Shown: positions 49,888 through 58,505, counted from the stretch's first letter. The stretch is 64,000 nucleotides of DNA from Janthinobacterium sp. TND4EL3 (GCF_900156175.1 NZ_FTMV01000015.1:133035-197034), one strand, 5' to 3'. Program-made: numbers and translations. Notes: generated by a model from the sequence alone, not told the origin.

Positions 49888-51135
49888 ATGGCTTTAATCG
49901 TCCACAAATATGGCGGTACGTCGATGGGCTCGACTGACCGTATCAAGAACGTCGCCAAGCGCGTTGCCAAGTGGCACGACGCGGGGCATCAAATCGTGGT
50001 GGTGCCATCCGCCATGTCGGGCGAAACGAACCGCCTGATTGGACTGGCCAAGGAAATCATGGATCAACCCGATCCCCGTGAACTTGACATGATCGCCTCG
50101 ACAGGCGAACAGGTGTCCGTCGGCCTATTGTCGATGGCACTGCTGGCGATCGGCAAACAAGCCGTATCCTATGCTGGCTGGCAAGTCGCGATCAAGACCG
50201 ATTCCGCCTTTACCAAAGCACGCATCCAGTCGATCGATGATGAAAAAGTCAAACGCGACCTCGATGCGGGCAAGATTGTCATCATTACCGGTTTCCAGGG
50301 CGTCGACGAGCACGACAACATCGCGACCCTGGGCCGCGGCGGTTCCGACACCTCGGCCGTGGCGATTGCCGCCGCCATGAAGGCGTCCGAATGCCTGATC
50401 TTTACGGACGTCGACGGCGTCTACACGACCGACCCGCGCGTGGTCTCCGAGGCGCGCCGCCTGAAGACCATCACCTTTGAAGAAATGCTGGAACTGGCTT
50501 CGCTGGGCTCCAAGGTGCTGCAAACGCGTTCGGTGGAATTTGCCGGCAACTACCGCGTTCCCACGCGCGTGCTGTCGTCGCTGACCGACCCGATGTTGCC
50601 GCTGGAAATAGAAGCCAATTCAGGCACCCTGATTTCGTTTGAGGAAGATACAAACATGGAACAAGCAGTCATCTCCGGCATCGCCTTCAACCGCGATGAA
50701 GCCAAAATCACCGTGCTCGGCGTGCCCGACCGTCCAGGCGTGGCCTACCACATCCTGGGACCGGTGGCGGACGCGAATATCGAAGTCGACATGATCATAC
50801 AGAATCAGTCGGTCGACGGTAAAACGGACTTCACCTTCACCGTCTCGCGCGGCGAATACACGCGCGCGCTGGCCGTGCTGGAAGCGAACCGCGAATCGCT
50901 GGGCGCGGCCAGCATCACGGGCGACGCGAAAGTGTCGAAACTGTCCGTCGTCGGCGTGGGCATGCGCAGCCACGTGGGCGTCGCCTCGCAAATGTTCCGT
51001 ACCCTGTCGGAAGAGGGCATCAACATCATGATGATCTCCACTTCCGAGATCAAGATTTCCGTGCTGATCGATGAAAAGTACATGGAACTGGCCGTGCGCG
51101 CGCTGCATAAAGCGTTCGAGCTGGAAAAAGCTTAA
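49888..51135 (+). CDS. lysC: aspartate kinase
   Basis: First step from aspartate to lysine, threonine and methionine. The 415 residues have the kinase opening IVHKYGGTSMGSTDRI, TGFQGVDEHDNIATLGRGGSDTSAVAIAAAM, and two C-terminal ACT domains for feedback control (ISGIAFNRDEAKITVLGVPDRPGVA; LSVVGVGMRSHVGVASQMF). The ATG at 49888 is the family start, although the upstream ribosome-binding site is weak. An upstream TTG at 49867 adds seven poorly conserved residues. Confidence 0.96.
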   Translation: MALIVHKYGGTSMGSTDRIKNVAKRVAKWHDAGHQIVVVPSAMSGETNRLIGLAKEIMDQPDPRELDMIASTGEQVSVGLLSMALLAIGKQAVSYAGWQVAIKTDSAFTKARIQSIDDEKVKRDLDAGKIVIITGFQGVDEHDNIATLGRGGSDTSAVAIAAAMKASECLIFTDVDGVYTTDPRVVSEARRLKTITFEEMLELASLGSKVLQTRSVEFAGNYRVPTRVLSSLTDPMLPLEIEANSGTLISFEEDTNMEQAVISGIAFNRDEAKITVLGVPDRPGVAYHILGPVADANIEVDMIIQNQSVDGKTDFTFTVSRGEYTRALAVLEANRESLGAASITGDAKVSKLSVVGVGMRSHVGVASQMFRTLSEEGINIMMISTSEIKISVLIDEKYMELAVRALHKAFELEKA

Positions 51136-51161
51136 AAGTGTAAAAATATTGCCCCACGCCC

Positions 51162-51190
51162 TTGACCAAAGGGGGGGCAGTCGATATTAT
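51162..51190 (+). promoter_or_regulatory. promoter of tRNA-Ser inside the lysC terminator region
   Basis: TTGACC (51162-51167), a 17-base spacer and TATTAT (51185-51190) form a good sigma-70 promoter 55 bases before the tRNA. The -35 box lies in the loop of a hairpin made by TGCCCC (51150-51155) and GGGGCA, likely the lysC terminator. Confidence 0.75.
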
Positions 51191-51245
51191 GACGTTCGTC
51201 GCTGCAGCGCAGTTAGCTACAGAGACATAGTTGAGTAATCAGCTA

Positions 51246-51338
51246 GGAGACGTGGCCGAGTGGCCGAAGGCACATCCCTGCTAAGGATGCATACGGCTTA
51301 TACCTGTATCGTGGGTTCGAATCCCACCGTCTCCGCCA
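51246..51338 (+). tRNA. tRNA-Ser (GCT)
   Basis: A 93-base class II tRNA including encoded CCA. The acceptor stem is GGAGACG/CGTCTCC, the anticodon loop CTGCTAA gives anticodon GCT (reads AGC/AGU), and there is a long variable arm. The 3' end is the probable integration target of the integrase 0.3 kb downstream. Confidence 0.97.
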
Positions 51339-51346
51339 GTATTTTT

Positions 51347-51370
51347 AAAAACCCGCTTCGGCGGGTTTTT
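51347..51370 (+). terminator. terminator of tRNA-Ser
   Basis: AAAAACCCGC-TTCG-GCGGGTTTTT is a perfect stem with a stable tetraloop and a T-tract, 9 bases after the tRNA. Confidence 0.93.
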
Positions 51371-51448
51371 TCATTTCCGCTCCTCATAGGAGAAACCGCG
51401 TAAATCCATCCGCCAGCGTCCGCTGCCTGCCGCGTCAATCCAGCATCT

Positions 51449-51472
51449 GCTGGGGGGTAGGCTGGGGGGTAG
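51449..51472 (+). repeat. tandem 12-base repeat next to the tRNA, candidate integrase arm sites
   Basis: GCTGGGGGGTAG occurs twice head to tail at 51449-51460 and 51461-51472, between the tRNA and the integrase gene. Such G-rich direct repeats near P4-type att sites often serve as arm-binding sites. Binding is inferred. Confidence 0.5.
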
Positions 51473-51630
51473 CAATGGCTGTGTGCGCTGCCTTCAAGCG
51501 TACGCCACCGATCCTGTTATGTCCCGCCTGTTGCCGCAATTGACCTTGCGCGGGATCAAGTGTCGTTGCCAGCACGCGCTTGATCGCGCGCTAAAATTAG
51601 TACCGGTTCTCGCAATGCGGGAGTGGGGTA

Positions 51631-52839
51631 ATGACAATCAGGATGAACAAGCTGTCGGCGCTGGTCGTCGGTCGCGCCAGGGAGCCAGGGTATTACGGGG
51701 ATGGCGGCGGACTGGTGCTGCAAGTATCGGGCGCTGGCGCCAGGAGCTGGCTGTTTCGTTACAGCGTAGCTGGCAGGCGTCACGAAATGGGGCTGGGTTC
51801 TTGTCTGGCAGTCGATCTGGTCGAGGCGCGCAAAAAGGCGCGGCAATGCCGTTTGCTGCTGAGTGAAGGGCGCGATCCGCTGGCAATGCGCCGCCAGCAA
51901 GAACAGGCAGGGATGCTGGCGCGTGCGCGTCAAATGACCTTTGAACAGTGCGCGGCGTCGTATATCGCGGCGCACCGGCATGGCTGGAGAAATGCCAAAC
52001 ATGTGGCGCAGTGGGAAAACACCCTGGCCGCCTATGTGTTTCCATTGGCGGGGGCGCTGCCTGTCGCGGCGATCGACACCGACCTGGTCGTCAAGGTGCT
52101 CGATGCAATCTGGTTGTCAAAGACGGAGACGGCAACGCGCATACGCGGCAGAATCGAATGCATACTCGACTGGGCAACGGTCAGCGGCTTTCGTCAGGGA
52201 GAAAATCCGGCGCGCTGGAAAGGCCATCTGGAAAATCTGCTGGCCAATCCGAACAAGGTTTCTCCAGTGAAAAACCGGCCGGCCCTGCCGTGGCAAGAGA
52301 TCGGCAGATTCATGGCCGCCTTATCGGGTCAGGAAGGGATTGCTGCCAGGGCGCTGGCGTTTGTCATCCTGACGGCTGCGCGCTCAGGAGAGGTCAGGGG
52401 TGCGCGGTGGCCGGAGATTGACCTGGAGGCGGCCCTGTGGACGATTCCAGCGCAGCGCATGAAGGCAGGCAAGGAGCATCGCGTGCCGCTCTCTGGTGGG
52501 GCGCTTGCGCTGCTGCGCGCAGTGCCGCGTCAGGGGGACATCATCTTTTCAGGCCGCAAGCGTGGCACGCAGTTGTCGGACATGAGTTTGACGGCAGTCT
52601 TGCGCCGCATGCAGTTTGACGACATCACCGTGCACGGTTTCCGTTCTTCCTTCCGTGACTGGTGCGCCGAGGCGGCGGCCAATGCCTTTTCACGTGAGGT
52701 ATGCGAGCATGCGCTGGCGCACCGCTTGCCGGACCGGGTGGAAGCGGCCTACCGGCGCGGCGACTTGTTCGACAAGCGTATCGTGCTGATGCAGGCATGG
52801 TCTGACTTTTGCACCAATCCCGCACCGTCTGTTGTGTGA
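51631..52839 (+). CDS. tyrosine-type site-specific integrase (P4-like)
   Basis: The 402 residues have an N-terminal arm-binding DUF4102-like domain (KLSALVVGRAREPGYYGDGGGLVLQVSGAGARSWLFRY), a core-binding domain and a C-terminal catalytic domain. The catalytic residues visible are Arg in LTAARSGEVRGARW, HGFRSSFRDW, His in HALAHR, and Tyr in EAAYRRGDLF. The gene lies 292 bases after tRNA-Ser in the same direction, the usual layout of a genomic island integrated in a tRNA. It looks intact. Confidence 0.92.
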   Translation: MTIRMNKLSALVVGRAREPGYYGDGGGLVLQVSGAGARSWLFRYSVAGRRHEMGLGSCLAVDLVEARKKARQCRLLLSEGRDPLAMRRQQEQAGMLARARQMTFEQCAASYIAAHRHGWRNAKHVAQWENTLAAYVFPLAGALPVAAIDTDLVVKVLDAIWLSKTETATRIRGRIECILDWATVSGFRQGENPARWKGHLENLLANPNKVSPVKNRPALPWQEIGRFMAALSGQEGIAARALAFVILTAARSGEVRGARWPEIDLEAALWTIPAQRMKAGKEHRVPLSGGALALLRAVPRQGDIIFSGRKRGTQLSDMSLTAVLRRMQFDDITVHGFRSSFRDWCAEAAANAFSREVCEHALAHRLPDRVEAAYRRGDLFDKRIVLMQAWSDFCTNPAPSVV

Positions 52840-52882
52840 TGGCATATCCCATGGAGTATCCTTGCGCGGGCCGAGGACTGGC

Positions 52883-53212
52883 ATGCGTGTTCAGGCGCCT
52901 TGCAGCCACTGTCCGCATCCCGTGCCGGCACGCGCTCCTGAACCAGGCAGGCAAGCGGCCCTGGAGTCTTACGGAGGCCAGGAAGGTGTCTTCCTTGGCG
53001 CCTGCTTAGATCCTGCTACCCCATTTTCCGCTGCTTGCCGACACTTCAGGCAGGCGGCTGAAGCGCGCCTCGTTGAGCGTTGGCGCGCCAAGGTACTGTG
53101 GCGGGAGGAAGGAGTCACTTGGGACGTGTTTCTCTTGAACGGTGAGGCAGGATCGGTGCCAGCACGGCGGCACTGGCGCAGACCGGATCACCGTCCTGGC
53201 GTCACCAGTTGA
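52883..53212 (+). CDS. small cysteine-containing hypothetical protein
   Basis: A possible 109-residue protein beginning MRVQAPCSHCPHPVPARAPE, with a CxxC pair, then YGGQEGVFLGACLDPATPFSAACRHFRQAAEARLVERWRAKVLWREEG. The ATG is 6 bases after GAGGA. Amino acid use is plausible for a real protein, but an opposite-strand frame (53006-53326) overlaps it and neither matches a family I know. Confidence 0.35.
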   Translation: MRVQAPCSHCPHPVPARAPEPGRQAALESYGGQEGVFLGACLDPATPFSAACRHFRQAAEARLVERWRAKVLWREEGVTWDVFLLNGEAGSVPARRHWRRPDHRPGVTS

Positions 53213-53360
53213 TTGTTGTTGCGGGTATCGTCGCTGAAGGCCAGAAATGCGACGAGCTCCTGGCCGCGCTTCGCTGATGGTGGCGTTTGAGCCAGGCATG
53301 CAGTTGTTCTGCACAGGATTCTTCATGGTATTTAATCGCCCTCATGTCGTGCGGAACATG

Positions 53361-53487
53361 CACGGTTAAACCACAAATCTGGCACGGTTGAACCACAAAT
53401 CTGACACGGTTAAAGCCTGAAATGCCACGGTTGAAGCAGATATGGCACATATAAGGCCTTATAAGGCCTTATTTGCTTTCAACCGTG
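53361..53487. repeat. iteron-like array: four direct repeats plus one inverted copy
   Basis: CACGGTTRAA occurs at 53361, 53383, 53405 and 53426, at steps of 22, 22 and 21 bases. The first two units are nearly identical over their full 22 bases (flank CCACAAATCTG). An inverted copy, TTCAACCGTG, lies at 53478-53487. Between them is the tandem, self-palindromic ATAAGGCCTT pair. A helical period near two turns points to cooperative protein binding, as in replication iterons or multi-repeat transposon ends. Confidence 0.75.
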
Positions 53488-53563
53488 CCAAAAAAAGGGT
53501 TTGGTCGACGTTGTGTCCGACGATTTTAGTGGTTCAGTCGCTGCGCGAAGCGGGGCAGGATAG

Positions 53564-53598
53564 GTGAAGTTAGCTAACCTTCGGTTGGCTAACTTCAC
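53564..53598. repeat. long perfect-type hairpin
   Basis: GTGAAGTTAGCTAACC pairs with GGTTGGCTAACTTCAC around a TTC loop: 16 bp with a single T-G pair. It is not followed by a T-tract. It could be an end of a mobile element or a recombination or replication structure. Confidence 0.65.
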
Positions 53599-53824
53599 AC
53601 CTGCTTATTCGCACTTCGTGCTCAACGGTAGCCTGCTCTGCGAGGCCCAGCGGCAGAAGGAGGGGGGGATTACCCCGACTAAGTTTCCGCTAAGTTACTA
53701 AACCGTCTCTGAGTCCGTCCCAAAAAATTGCAGTGCAGCCGGCGCGCGTTGGATTGGACGTTCGACCGCGACGGTAGCTGCCGGCACGCGTCAGGCGCGA
53801 CGCGGTGGCGTGTGCGAGGCTGGA

Positions 53825-54598
53825 CTACAGGTTGCCGGCGTAGACCTGGGTTTGGCCGCCATCGACAACCAGGTTCACACCGTTGATAAAGCTGCTGGCA
53901 TCGGAACCGAGGAACACGACGCTGTCGCCGATTTCTTCAGCGCGGCCCACGCGCCCGACTGGAATCTCCGCGGCGCATTTTTCCGCGAATTCCTTCACCT
54001 GCTCAGGCGTCATCCCCTGAACTGTTTCATAGCCCTCGGTCGGAATGGCGCCAGGACTGATCACATTGACGCGGATCTTGCGCGACTTGAGCTCCGTAGT
54101 CCAGACCTTGGCCATGCCAATCACGGCGGCCTTGGTGGCGGCGTAACCGGTGTATTCCGGCAGTCCGATAAAAGCGGTCATCGACGAGGTGAGGATGATG
54201 GAGCCACCGTCGTTCATGATCGGCAACATGGCTTGCACCGTGAACATCTGGCCTTTCAAGTTCACGTTCACGATGGCATCGAAGTATTCTTCCGTGACGT
54301 CTTCCAGCTTTGCGCCTTTGTAATAGCCGGCGTTGGAAAAGATAATGTCGAGCTTGCCTTTTTCTGCGCAAATGGTGGCGGCGACGCGCACCATGTCTTC
54401 CTTCTTCGAGACGTCGGCCACGATTGCGCGCACGTTTGCGCCTAGTTTCTTGATCGCCTCATCGAGGACACTTTGACGACGGCCGACGATGTAGACGAAT
54501 GCGCCGGCTTCAACCAGGCGCTTGGCGCCGCCCAGTCCCAGACCTGTTCCACCGCCCGTTACGAGGGCGACCTTGCCGTTCAATGTATATGCTGACAT
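53825..54598 (-). CDS. SDR-family oxidoreductase
   Basis: The 257-residue classical SDR has TGGGTGLGLGGAKRL (cofactor), NAG (FSNAGYYKG), catalytic Ser in SSMTAF, YTGYAATK (YxxxK), and SPGAIPTEGYE. AAGGA lies 7 bases before the ATG. It is the third gene of a minus-strand operon with an alcohol dehydrogenase and a Dabb protein. Substrate unknown. Confidence 0.9.
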   Translation of the reverse strand: MSAYTLNGKVALVTGGGTGLGLGGAKRLVEAGAFVYIVGRRQSVLDEAIKKLGANVRAIVADVSKKEDMVRVAATICAEKGKLDIIFSNAGYYKGAKLEDVTEEYFDAIVNVNLKGQMFTVQAMLPIMNDGGSIILTSSMTAFIGLPEYTGYAATKAAVIGMAKVWTTELKSRKIRVNVISPGAIPTEGYETVQGMTPEQVKEFAEKCAAEIPVGRVGRAEEIGDSVVFLGSDASSFINGVNLVVDGGQTQVYAGNL

Positions 54599-54652
54599 GT
54601 TGAATCCTTCATCTTAAATGTATGGGTGCTGTGAGGCGTGTTGATTGCGAGA

Positions 54653-54946
54653 CTATGCATCTGTCTGCACGACGGTCATGCGGGACAGATCGATGACATT
54701 CTTAATCCGGTCGCCCAGGGCCAGGTGCTTCGGCTCGTGCATATAGCGCTCCCAGTCGGCCTGCGAATCAAACTCGGCGATGAGCACAACTGCTTGCGTA
54801 CCCGACCAAGTGAATGTCTTTTCTACGGAAAAATCGCGAATCCAGGGAACCAGGCCCGGTAACTCGCGCAGGGTATTGACGACATCCAGCATGGCATCAT
54901 CGGGGCAGCCCGGATGCGTCGGTCCAACAAAAATGTGACGTAGCAT
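54653..54946 (-). CDS. Dabb-like (stress-responsive A/B barrel) protein
   Basis: A 97-residue ferredoxin-like alpha/beta barrel protein: MLRHIFVGPTHPGCPDDAMLDVVNTLRELPGLVPWIRDFSV, then AVVLIAEFDSQADWERYMHEPKHLALGDRI. These are Dabb/antibiotic-monooxygenase-type features. GGGGAG is 5 bases before the ATG. It sits between two oxidoreductase genes and may act on the same substrate. Confidence 0.82.
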   Translation of the reverse strand: MLRHIFVGPTHPGCPDDAMLDVVNTLRELPGLVPWIRDFSVEKTFTWSGTQAVVLIAEFDSQADWERYMHEPKHLALGDRIKNVIDLSRMTVVQTDA

Positions 54947-54956
54947 GGTGCTCCCC

Positions 54957-56018
54957 TTAGGTGTTCTTGAGGGTGGACATATCGATCGAGAAGCGGTACT
55001 TCACGTCGCCTTTTTCGAGGCGTTGGTAAGCTTCGTTGATGTCCTGCATGCCGATCACTTCAACGTCCGAGACGATGTTGTGCTCGCCGCAGAAATCCAG
55101 CATTTCCTGGGTCTCGGCGATGCCGCCGATAAGCGAACCGGACAAGCTACGACCGCCAAAAATCAGGCTGTAGGCCGATACATCGATCTTCTCTGCGGAA
55201 GCGCCGACCAGCGTCAGGTTACCTTCTGGGTGGAGCAGGGCCAGGTATTCGTTCAGGTCGTGGGGTGCCGACACGGTGTCGAGGATGAAGTCGAAGGTGT
55301 TGACGTGCGCGGCCATCTCGTCCGGATTACGCGAGACAACAACTTCGTGGGCGCCGATGCGCAGCGCGTCTTCCCTCTTACGTGGAGACGTGGTGAACAA
55401 CACCACGTGCGCGCCCAGGGAACGGGCGAACTTGACCCCCATGTGGCCGAGTCCGCCCAGGCCGACGATGCCAACCTTCTGGCCTTTGGTGACACCCCAA
55501 CGACGAATCGGGGAGTACGCGGTGATGCCTGCGCATACGAGCGGGGCAACGCCAGCCAGATCCAGATTGCCTGGCACACGCAAGACGAAACGCTCATCGA
55601 CAACGATGCTTTCTGCATAGCCACCATAGGTAGCGGGGGCGGTACCATGCTTGTCAGGCGAGTTGTAGGTGAGGACCTTGGTCGGCGAATATTGTTCGCG
55701 ATTTACGCGGCAATGTGGGCAAGTCGATTCGGCATCGACGAGGCATCCAACCGCGACAATGTCGCCGATATTGTGCTTGGTGACGTCGGCGCCGATGGAC
55801 GTCACGCGGCCGACGATTTCGTGGCCTGGCACGATGGGAAAAATCGTCGGCATCGCGCTGCCGAATTCGTCACGCACGTGGTGAATGTCGGAGTGGCAGA
55901 CGCCGCAGAACAGGATATCGATCTGCACATCATGTTTCAGTGGGTCGCGGCGGGGAATCGAAAGGGGTGCCAACGGGGAGGTTGCGCTGGTTGCTGCGTA
56001 TGCCTTTACGGTGTACAT
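54957..56018 (-). CDS. zinc-type NAD(P)-dependent alcohol dehydrogenase (YahK/CAD-like)
   Basis: The 353 residues match the YahK/cinnamyl-alcohol-dehydrogenase group: catalytic zinc residues in CGVCHSDIHHV and PGHEIVG, and cofactor motif GIVGLGGLGHMGVKFA. The structural-zinc loop is unusual: AESTCPHCRVNREQYSPT keeps CPHC, but the first and fourth expected cysteines are Glu/Ser and Ser. AAGGAG precedes the ATG by 7 bases. It is the first gene of the operon, divergent from a LysR gene at 56177. Confidence 0.88.
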   Translation of the reverse strand: MYTVKAYAATSATSPLAPLSIPRRDPLKHDVQIDILFCGVCHSDIHHVRDEFGSAMPTIFPIVPGHEIVGRVTSIGADVTKHNIGDIVAVGCLVDAESTCPHCRVNREQYSPTKVLTYNSPDKHGTAPATYGGYAESIVVDERFVLRVPGNLDLAGVAPLVCAGITAYSPIRRWGVTKGQKVGIVGLGGLGHMGVKFARSLGAHVVLFTTSPRKREDALRIGAHEVVVSRNPDEMAAHVNTFDFILDTVSAPHDLNEYLALLHPEGNLTLVGASAEKIDVSAYSLIFGGRSLSGSLIGGIAETQEMLDFCGEHNIVSDVEVIGMQDINEAYQRLEKGDVKYRFSIDMSTLKNT

Positions 56019-56176
56019 CGTTAAGCTCCTTGGTGAAGGTCCCGATCAATGTGCCGGGAAGTGCAATCACTATAGAACCGCGATCATCAAGCGAATAGCC
56101 GTCCAATCCTTGATACAGTGCCAAGCCATGATTGATAATGGTGCCATCGATATGTCACCATCAAGGGGGAGGTACC

Positions 56177-57139
56177 ATGCTGAGCAGGGATATACGTGCC
56201 ATCGAAATGCTGGCCAAGGCTATCGAGTTGGGCAGCTTACGTCAGGCGGCCGCGGCGCAAAACGTGACAGCTCAGGCGGCCAGTCAGGCCCTTGCGCAAT
56301 TGGAAGAATCGCTGGGCGTACGTCTGCTGCATCGGACCACCCGCAGCCTTTCGCTGACAGAAGAAGGGCGCCAACTGCTCGACGCCACCCAGCCGGCGCT
56401 GGCGGTGTTCGATCGTGCTCTGGCCCGGGCGCGCCTGTCCAAGGACGAGATTGCCGGACCGTTGCGCATCGTTGGCCCCAGATCGGCGTTTGCTGCGGTG
56501 CTATGGCCCGTGATCGATGAATACTGCCGGCTTTACCCGGACGTCCAGCCCGAAGTGCAACTCAACGACACTGTGGGCGACTGGGTACTGGACCGGGTTG
56601 ACGTCGGTTTTCGCTTTGGTTCGCCGCCTTCGGAAGGGTTGATTGCGCGTCCACTGTTTCAGGCGCAGCTGATTATTTGTGCGTCACCGGAGTACCTACA
56701 ACGCTACGGAGGCCCGCATTCACTGGAAGATCTTGCACTTCACCGCTGTAGTGTGTTTCGTCATCCAGGGACAGGTCAGGTTTTCCCTTGGTACGTGAAT
56801 ATTGGCGGCGAAATCCAGACACGCGAGTTTCCACCAACTGTCGCGACCAACGATTCCGATCTAGAGATACAGGCCACCCTCACAGGCCAGGTAATTGCTC
56901 AACTTTCATCATTATCGGTCGCCAAACTGATCCGCTCTGGTGAGCTGGTGCCGCTACTGACGGAGCATGTGGCCAGCCACATGCGGCTGTACGCCTACTA
57001 CGGTAGCCGGAAGGCACAGCCGTTACGTGTGCGCAAATTTATCGATCTTGCCGTGAAGCGGTTTACAGACAACCAAGACTTGACGTTGTCAGCTAACGAG
57101 CTCACTACCTTTTCTAGGACTGGCGGAGCGCTGAAATAG
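56177..57139 (+). CDS. LysR-family regulator
   Basis: The 320 residues have an N-terminal winged helix (AIEMLAKAIELGSLRQAAAAQNVTAQAASQALAQLEESLGVRLLHRTTRSL) and a periplasmic-binding-type effector domain. GGGGGAGG lies 5 bases before the ATG; upstream in-frame codons are not used. It is divergent from the alcohol dehydrogenase operon and probably regulates it. Its last two codons and stop (AAATAG) fall in or beside the left end of the IS at about 57132, so the original C-terminus has been altered by the insertion. Confidence 0.9.
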   Translation: MLSRDIRAIEMLAKAIELGSLRQAAAAQNVTAQAASQALAQLEESLGVRLLHRTTRSLSLTEEGRQLLDATQPALAVFDRALARARLSKDEIAGPLRIVGPRSAFAAVLWPVIDEYCRLYPDVQPEVQLNDTVGDWVLDRVDVGFRFGSPPSEGLIARPLFQAQLIICASPEYLQRYGGPHSLEDLALHRCSVFRHPGTGQVFPWYVNIGGEIQTREFPPTVATNDSDLEIQATLTGQVIAQLSSLSVAKLIRSGELVPLLTEHVASHMRLYAYYGSRKAQPLRVRKFIDLAVKRFTDNQDLTLSANELTTFSRTGGALK

Positions 57140-57195
57140 CCCCTTGATTCACCAGACACAGCCTATGCGTTATTCTTACGGATAGGAATAGGACT

Positions 57196-57591
57196 GTGCA
57201 TATGACTAGGAACAAGCAAACATTCGAGGTGGTGACGGTGAACCAGGAGCGCCGCAGGCGCCGGTCTGCGGAGGAAAAAGCGGCGCTGGTGCGCGAGACT
57301 GACGAGCCAGGCATGAACGTGTCGCTGGTCGCACGCAAGCACGGCGTCGGTGCAAGCCAGTTGTTCAACTGGCGCAAGCTCGAACGGGAAGGCGCGCTTA
57401 CGGCGGTCACTGCTGGCGAATCGATGGTGCCGGCGAGCGAACTGGCCGCTGCGCGCGCACAGATAGCCCAGTTGCAGCGCATGCTCGGCAAGAAGACGAT
57501 GGAGGCGGAAATCCTGAAGGAGGCCGTCGAGTTCGCTCGCGAAAAAAAGTGGATTGCGCGCTCGCCCTTGTCGGGCAAGGACGACCAGTGA
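57196..57591 (+). CDS. IS2-group transposase OrfA
   Basis: A 131-residue DNA-binding protein with a helix-turn-helix ([42 protein letters not shown]) and a leucine-zipper-like coiled coil ([35 protein letters not shown]). An A-AAA-AAG slippery heptamer at 57543-57549, followed by a GCCC/GGGC hairpin, would shift ribosomes -1 into OrfB to make the full OrfAB transposase. Confidence 0.92.
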   Translation: MHMTRNKQTFEVVTVNQERRRRRSAEEKAALVRETDEPGMNVSLVARKHGVGASQLFNWRKLEREGALTAVTAGESMVPASELAAARAQIAQLQRMLGKKTMEAEILKEAVEFAREKKWIARSPLSGKDDQ

Positions 57592-58460
57592 AGCCGGTCT
57601 GCTCTGCCTTTGGCGTAGCGCGCTCACACGTCGCCCAGCTGCTGGTTCGTCCCGCAGACTGGATCGACGGGCGCACCATGCAGACGTTCCACCAGCCTGC
57701 CGACGCCATCCTGGTCGACGCCGTGCGCGCCGAGATTACAGCGCTGCCGACCTATGGCTACCGCCGGGCTGGCGCTCTGGTCAACCGCACGCGCGCCTTG
57801 ATGGGCCTGCCAGCAATCAATCACAAGCGGTTTTATCGCGTGATGAAAGCGAACAGTCTGCTGCTACCCAAGGCGCCGAAACGTCCAGTGAGCAGCCGCG
57901 TGCACAATGGCGTGGTGGCGGTGGACGAACCCAATCAGCGCTGGTGCTCGGACGGCTTCGAGATCGCCTGCGACAACGGTGAAGTGGTGACCGGTGTGTT
58001 CATGAAGGATTGCTGTGACCGAGAAATCATTGCCTGGCGTGCGTGGGCCGAACGTGGCCTGCCTGGCGAGCCCGTGCGCGACATGCTGGTGGAAGCAGTC
58101 GAGACAAGATTCGGCCAGGCCAGCGTCGGCTCGACCAGGCTGGAATTCTTGAGCGACAACGGCGGCGCCTATCGAGCGCATGAAACGCACGCGCTGGTGC
58201 GCGCACTTGGGATTGAACCGGTGCACACGCCGGTATGCAGCCCGCAGTCGAACGGCATTGCTGAAAGCTTCGTGAACACGTTTAAACGGGACTACGTGAA
58301 CTTGATGGACCGCAGCAGCGCAGAAATCGTTCTGGCTCAACTGCCAGACGCCTTTATGCACTTCAACGAGGTCCATCCTCACTCGTCGCTGAAATGGAAA
58401 TCGCCTCGCATGGACAGGAGGGAGCTGGCGCGCCGGGCTCAGGAAAGCGGCGCTAACTAA
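57549..58460 (+). CDS. IS2-group transposase OrfB (DDE catalytic part)
   Basis: The 303-residue frame holds an IS3-type rve integrase core: [52 protein letters not shown], and [22 protein letters not shown], with the DDE residues in place. The nominal start is a GTG at 57549 inside the slippery site, but the active protein is probably the OrfA-OrfB frameshift fusion. No internal stop is seen, so the element may still be mobile. Confidence 0.92.
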   Translation: MDCALALVGQGRPVKPVCSAFGVARSHVAQLLVRPADWIDGRTMQTFHQPADAILVDAVRAEITALPTYGYRRAGALVNRTRALMGLPAINHKRFYRVMKANSLLLPKAPKRPVSSRVHNGVVAVDEPNQRWCSDGFEIACDNGEVVTGVFMKDCCDREIIAWRAWAERGLPGEPVRDMLVEAVETRFGQASVGSTRLEFLSDNGGAYRAHETHALVRALGIEPVHTPVCSPQSNGIAESFVNTFKRDYVNLMDRSSAEIVLAQLPDAFMHFNEVHPHSSLKWKSPRMDRRELARRAQESGAN

Positions 58461-58505
58461 ACGATTGGCTGTGTCCGGTTATACGGGGGCAAGGTCAACG
58501 CTTCA

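Larger units (their letters stand above)
53213..53824. other. 612-base non-coding stretch in the island
   Basis: No gene is supportable. It contains an iteron-like array (53361-53487), a tandem ATAAGGCCTT pair (53451-53470), a 16-bp hairpin (53564-53598), and a purine-rich stretch ending in AGGAGGGGGGGATT near 53660-53670. Confidence 0.6.
57132..58497 (+). mobile_element. IS3-family insertion sequence, IS2 group
   Basis: About 1366 bases with two overlapping transposase frames. The ends share GCCCC and CC(A/G)GACACAGCC in inverted orientation, like the IS2-group end pattern TTGCCCC...CCAGACA. The flanking bases GCGCT (57128-57132) and ACGCT (58498-58502) differ at one position, so a 5-base target duplication is possible but not exact. 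End positions are good to a base or two. Confidence 0.85.

Noticed and set aside
53361..53487. CRISPR array
   Set aside because: The repeats are 10-22 bases, directly abutting without unique spacers, and no cas genes are present.
53701..53716. Right attachment site of the tRNA-Ser island (ACCGTCTC near 53703)
   Set aside because: Only about eight bases match the tRNA 3' end and the TTCGAATCC part is missing, so this is chance.
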